Shown here: positions 60,156 to 64,000 of the stretch, piece after piece
How positions within the stretch are numbered: the first letter of the stretch is position 1
How the letters are laid out: each line of letters begins with the position of its first letter
Assembly (NCBI GenBank): GCA_022818135.1
Contig: JAFMSR010000017.1
Location: forward strand, 12,538,561-12,602,560
Length of the DNA: 64,000 nt
DNA from: Saxidomus purpurata
Lineage: Eukaryota; Mollusca; Bivalvia; Venerida; Veneridae
Direction of reading: 5' to 3'
The notes under the pieces: generated by a model
Seen by the model: only the letters and a program-made list of their open reading frames with translations
The model's database searches: none
Told to the model about the DNA's origin: nothing
Position numbers and translations under genes: made by a program

Positions 60156-60749
60156 ATGAAACCTAGAACCAGTCTGCTTTCTACAGTACTTCTCGCCGCC
60201 ATGTGCCAACATGTCATGTGTTTATCACATGCATTTCTTCTACCCAATGACGTTATCAGTAACGATTTGCCCGATGAGAAAGATGAAGGCGGTTATTCTA
60301 GCATAAATGTAGACGACATTGGATTAAATGACAATGAGAAACGCGCTCAGTTGTCACTGACAGGTGGCCTAAGGTCCTTGGCAGACATGGTGTACGCCCA
60401 AGGACGACGTAATAGTGAAAGATCGGCACATCAAAATGCATTACTGTCCCTTGGAAAACGAAATTGGCGTTTACCGGTATATAATTTCGGCCGAAGATTA
60501 AGCTCAAAAATTGTGCGCCCCTCTTACCCGTCAACGGTCACAAGACGGCGGTCTCAACAACTTTCTGTCTCGGGGCCACTATCAGCTTTGGCCAATATGC
60601 TCGCAGCTGAAGGACGTCGTCGGAAACAATCACAGTCGTTGAATAATAGAATGAAGTTGTTGGAACTAGGGAAACGAAGCAGCGAAACAAATCGGTTTGC
60701 TTCAAACGACGTTGAATCAGATGATATTTTTGATAGGGACTATCTATGA
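60156..60749 (+). CDS. ELH: Egg-laying-hormone/DH44-like neuropeptide precursor
   Basis: This is a 197-residue secreted prohormone. The N-terminus MKPRTSLLSTVLLAAMCQHV is a signal peptide, with cleavage expected near residues 22-25. An acidic spacer runs to Lys62-Arg63. Peptide 1 (residues 64-99, starting AQLSLTGGLRSLADM) is followed by Gly100-Lys-Arg. Residues 103-111, NWRLPVYNF, are followed by Gly-Arg-Arg. Peptide 2 (residues 133-171, starting SQQLSVSGPLSALANM) follows Arg130-132 and ends in Gly172-Lys-Arg. The hydrophobic spacing x-S-x-x-x-x-L-x-x-L-x-x-M and a basic amphipathic second half match molluscan egg-laying hormone and insect DH44, of the CRF-like family. Members act through family B GPCRs in reproduction and osmotic control. 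The C-terminal tail is acidic. Both long peptides contain internal dibasic sites (Gly83-Arg-Arg, Gly153-Arg-Arg-Arg), so shorter amides are possible. The start codon is the first ATG after the acceptor. The whole protein lies in one exon. The family call is from motif recognition, without a database search. Confidence 0.85.
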   Translation: MKPRTSLLSTVLLAAMCQHVMCLSHAFLLPNDVISNDLPDEKDEGGYSSINVDDIGLNDNEKRAQLSLTGGLRSLADMVYAQGRRNSERSAHQNALLSLGKRNWRLPVYNFGRRLSSKIVRPSYPSTVTRRRSQQLSVSGPLSALANMLAAEGRRRKQSQSLNNRMKLLELGKRSSETNRFASNDVESDDIFDRDYL

Positions 60750-62280
60750 CGTACAAGATCACTAGATGCATAAACAATGCGGTAATTAGTGAAATTGTCT
60801 CAAAACAAAGATGTAAACATGTGTATCGGTGCATTTGCAATATATTGATCATATCAGATAAGGTTACATTGTTTCAATCCATTAACACACGTATGAAATT
60901 TTTGTATCAGACATTAGATCTTAATTTAGTCGATGCCTATCTTAAAAGAAACTTTATCCCGGGAGTTAACTGCACTGTGACATTTATAAAATATTACAAG
61001 TTCCTTTAAACAGATAAAGCGTTGTTAATTATGTGTACCAATTATATTGACAACAGTTATTGCAGAGTTTTCCTCTTTACAATCAATAATTACCTTCATA
61101 TACTAAACGAGAAACGGGGCGAAATTATGTTAAAATTCGTTTTAATAGCATTTTAAGTAACGGTTCGCTTTCTGAAGATCGACATAGCAGGTGGAATCGT
61201 CACACAGGATAATATGATGTATTTTTGGAAACCTGCAATTATGAAGATGATCAACAATAGTTCGGAAAAGATAGCGTACCCTGCTGTATAAGCTAGTTGA
61301 AAATTCTAAATTTTCATTTATATTTACTTTCTTGTTATTTCTTGATTGTGACAAAGAAGAGACGAGTACAAATGTAGCACATAAAAGCAAAAATATAAGA
61401 TCAAAACTAACTGTCTCAGTGTTATTTTTTGTTTTCCTTGCTAGGCTGGTTTTATGATACTTACCAGTAAGCTCACTCTTATATTTAATTGAGTTAACGA
61501 GTCAAACCTAGTTTTCACCTAAACGCATTGTGTTCTGCTAGTAACATTTACATTTTAAATGTTACTGTTCACTATGATTACTATCCATTTTGTATACGAA
61601 ATTCTAAAATAAGCTTTTTCACGTGGAGAGCATTTCGGCTTGTAAATTACCTGGCCCTATTTCAGCTAGAAGTATCTATATTCGGGTTCTTTTGATTAAC
61701 TCCGTCGTTTTGATTGATTTTCAATGGAATCTACTCTTGGACCTTCTGATGGAACTTCTGTATGTACGAACCATTGTAACTTATTTACGCCGATATTGTT
61801 TTGTAGTACCTAGTATGTCTTAGTAGAGTATCCTGGTGTTCGTTTAATGATTACAAGTGTGGATATTATAAAAATACACTGGTGGAAGAAACCCAGCTGA
61901 GGCCCAAACACAGCATCCTCATTCAAGTAGGGTTACATGTATGATTGTAGTGAAGTACATTGACACACCGACCAAGCTTCAGACTCTATTTCATCATCTA
62001 GAATAAAACACAATTGTCAAAACCTGATATATGTATAGCCTTCTGCAACCTGTTGGAAACAGCGACTGACAGTTTCCTTTTTTTTCATTTTTCACACATC
62101 CGATTAAATCTAACACATTTTAATCTTGAATCTTTCCACTCTAACAAGCATTTAACGCTGTATTAGCTGAAAATGACACAACAAACGCTCGCAGAAATCT
62201 ATTGTTAACTATTTCCACTTACCTTCAATTTTTAATAAGATCTGCTTAGAGATTTATGTTTTTTCGTTGATATATTTTAC
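60750..62280. other. 3' flank of the neuropeptide gene
   Basis: The first part should be 3' untranslated sequence. I see no AATAAA until 62002, about 1.25 kb past the stop; an unspliced 3' UTR could reach it, or a variant signal may be used earlier. Short frames at 60746-61009, 61142-61390 and 61623-61823 are not credible genes. Confidence 0.4.
62002..62007 (+). terminator. Candidate AATAAA polyadenylation signal
   Basis: This is the first canonical AATAAA downstream of the prohormone stop codon on the plus strand. It lies 1.25 kb away and no transcript evidence is available, so its link to the gene is uncertain. Confidence 0.25.
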
Positions 62281-62560
62281 CGCCTCGATAGCCTAGTGGT
62301 AGAGCGCCCGCTTCGAGTGCGGGAGGTCATGGGTTCGCTCCCTGGCCGCGTCATACCAAAGACGTAAAAAAATGGTACCAGTAACTCCCTTGCTTGGCGG
62401 TCATTATTAAAAGGGAAACTGGCTGCTCTGCTCTCATACCCTCACGGCGATGGATACCATCAGGCATGAGGTGTCGAGAGTGATTAATATAAGTTGTATA
62501 ACTAGTTTCACAATCGACCTAAAATAAATAAGTATAAACTAAACTAAACTAAACTTAACA
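62281..62560 (+). mobile_element. Full-length tRNA-derived SINE
   Basis: The head has an A box TAGCCTAGTGG (62289-62299), a perfect anticodon arm CCCGC-TTCGAGT-GCGGG that would present CGA (Ser), and a B box GGTTCGCTC (62332). The acceptor stem does not close and the T arm is imperfect, so it is not a tRNA gene. The body contains CTCCCTTGCTTGGCGGTCAT, which resembles the conserved central domains of widespread animal SINEs. The tail CGAGAGTGATTAATATAAGT, TTTCACAATCGA is shared with the SINE at 12411-12634. It ends in about four ACTAA units. Confidence 0.85.
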
Positions 62561-64000
62561 TATTTTCTATACACATACATTCAGCCACACTGTAATATTC
62601 ATTACACATTTTAAACGTCGCAACGAATAATTGAGAAGTATTCCGATTGTTATTGATTATGACTGCAAAACACCCTGTAATATGTAACTGATGACTTATT
62701 AAGCTTGCCATCTTAAAGTCTATGAAACTTTAAGCCGTATTCACTAAAAAGCCAAGAATGTTTGCGACGTTTAGTCGTCACTTGATCTTGAAAATATCGA
62801 AGAAAACGTATATCAAATGTCTTGGTTAAAGACCCAGGATCTCTTTGAATTAACTGATACAGTAACATAAATGTATTGATAGGATAATGATAGAACCATG
62901 TTCTATTCACTCTAAAACAATGTTGACATATGGCTTTCTTTCGTATTCAAGTTGTTTCTGCAAAAAAGAAAGAGTTGCCAGAAAGCCTTTCTCATTTTTT
63001 TGCAATATTGTTGAAAAGATGCTGCGCTATGTCTGTAATATGTTCTTATCCATTTAAAGAGCAAATTTAGGAATGTGGTTGGTACAAATAAAGGTCATTT
63101 CTGTCAGTTAGACATATTTCTTCAAAAAATAAAAGCTACTTGTAAATGTGATCCTGTGACTTTAAAAAACAAAGTCCAAGAAGAAATAAAATAGATTGAA
63201 CATTTACTTAAACGAGTACGTTTTATACAAAATGGTTCGTTTATAAATACGCTATTTCAGACTCTGTAAAGTATTGCCTCAATACCTAAGCATTACTTGT
63301 TTAGTACGTATAGCTCTTGATGGATACAACTGAGAGTGGGACTTGATTTCATTCCGCACAAAAAAGTGATTATACTTGTTACAAGTAGTCGCTATATTTC
63401 GATTCAGTGTCTTGGCCTGTTTTAATGTTTCCGCGTGATACTCAAAACGCGAGCTCTGAACCTACTATACAAGATAGTTATGCAAAACCGGTATTCAATT
63501 AGTATACTCTAGTTTATATTGAAATGACATCGCATTACTCCTCCCTCTACGGGACCATAAAGTATTACCTCTATAAAGATCACATCTCGAGGATAAAAGC
63601 AACAAAAGATACCATTGACACCGTGAAAACTGGCATCAAGCGGAAGTGGTCGCGTGATAACCCAGCAGAAATTGACACATTCCGGATAAAGATATATAAA
63701 TGACCATTACAACGTGGAAGAGACACATAGGAGAATAATCCCAGATATTCAACAGATACTCGTTAAAAGGATTTCTGTGAAAGGCTTAGCTTGATTTCTG
63801 CTTCAGCTTTTCATTATATATCATTAAGACGTAAGAAAAGTTTTCATGAAGGTCATTAGGAGCAGAGCACAAACGAAATCCTGGTTGTTTCTTTCATGTT
63901 ACTGAATATGATATTACCGCCTCAGTGTGAAAGAAACAGACGAATGTACAAAAATAATCTCGACAAATACGCGGACCTTGTACATCTTTTAAGTATAAAT
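62561..64000. other. No gene seen
   Basis: AT-rich sequence to the window end. A 65-codon minus-strand frame at 62713-62910 has a protein-like composition but no recognisable motif. Confidence 0.35.

Noticed and set aside
60298..60852. Minus-strand frames of 78 and 104 codons opposite the neuropeptide gene
   Set aside because: They overlap the convincing prohormone frame on the other strand and show no motif.
62281..62354. Functional tRNA-Ser(CGA) gene
   Set aside because: The anticodon arm is perfect, but the acceptor stem does not close and the T stem is poor. The sequence continues into a SINE body and tail.

Overview
This looks like AT-rich nuclear DNA from an animal, most likely a bivalve mollusc. 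Three things point that way. The only convincing gene is a precursor of molluscan egg-laying-hormone-type neuropeptides. The repeats (tRNA-headed SINEs, small hairpin-rich DNA elements, an element starting AGAGGGCCAAGATGGCCCT and ending GGTGAGCT) resemble those of bivalve genomes. There is no operon structure, and long stretches lack open frames. The species call is inference.

Layout. 1-7.3 kb: a pogo-like MITE fragment, an 80-bp satellite (13 units), a 48-bp satellite (about 17 units, in phase with codons), a small inverted-terminal element, a degenerate 32-33-bp array and an ATT microsatellite. 7.3-20 kb: mostly unique DNA with minisatellites, two SINEs on the minus strand, a complete small TA-flanked MITE, a long GATT/GAGT microsatellite and a 768-bp foldback element whose ends are paired hairpins. 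20-40 kb: old, diverged segmental duplications, where blocks of unique-looking sequence recur two or three times in the same order, interrupted by palindromic elements, a LINE-like 3' end, a GGTGAGCT element, a 56-bp satellite and two copies of a TTAA-flanked MITE. 40-60 kb: mostly unclassified DNA with a nested hairpin element at 44.3-45.7 kb, another segmental duplication (52.3 and 54.9 kb), possible retroelement relics and more foldback copies. 60-64 kb: the neuropeptide gene and a downstream SINE.

The gene at 60156-60749 encodes a 197-residue prohormone on the plus strand. It carries a signal peptide, two ELH/DH44-like peptides that both end in Gly-Lys-Arg, and a short predicted amide (NWRLPVYNF) between them. 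The whole coding sequence is in one exon, with a good splice acceptor 30 bases upstream, so a 5' untranslated exon and the promoter should lie further upstream.

Other open frames are short and mostly follow from tandem repeats or chance. A few are listed at low confidence because they read like fragments of real proteins. Similarity between repeat copies was judged by eye, so boundaries are approximate. Small exons of spliced genes could have been missed.
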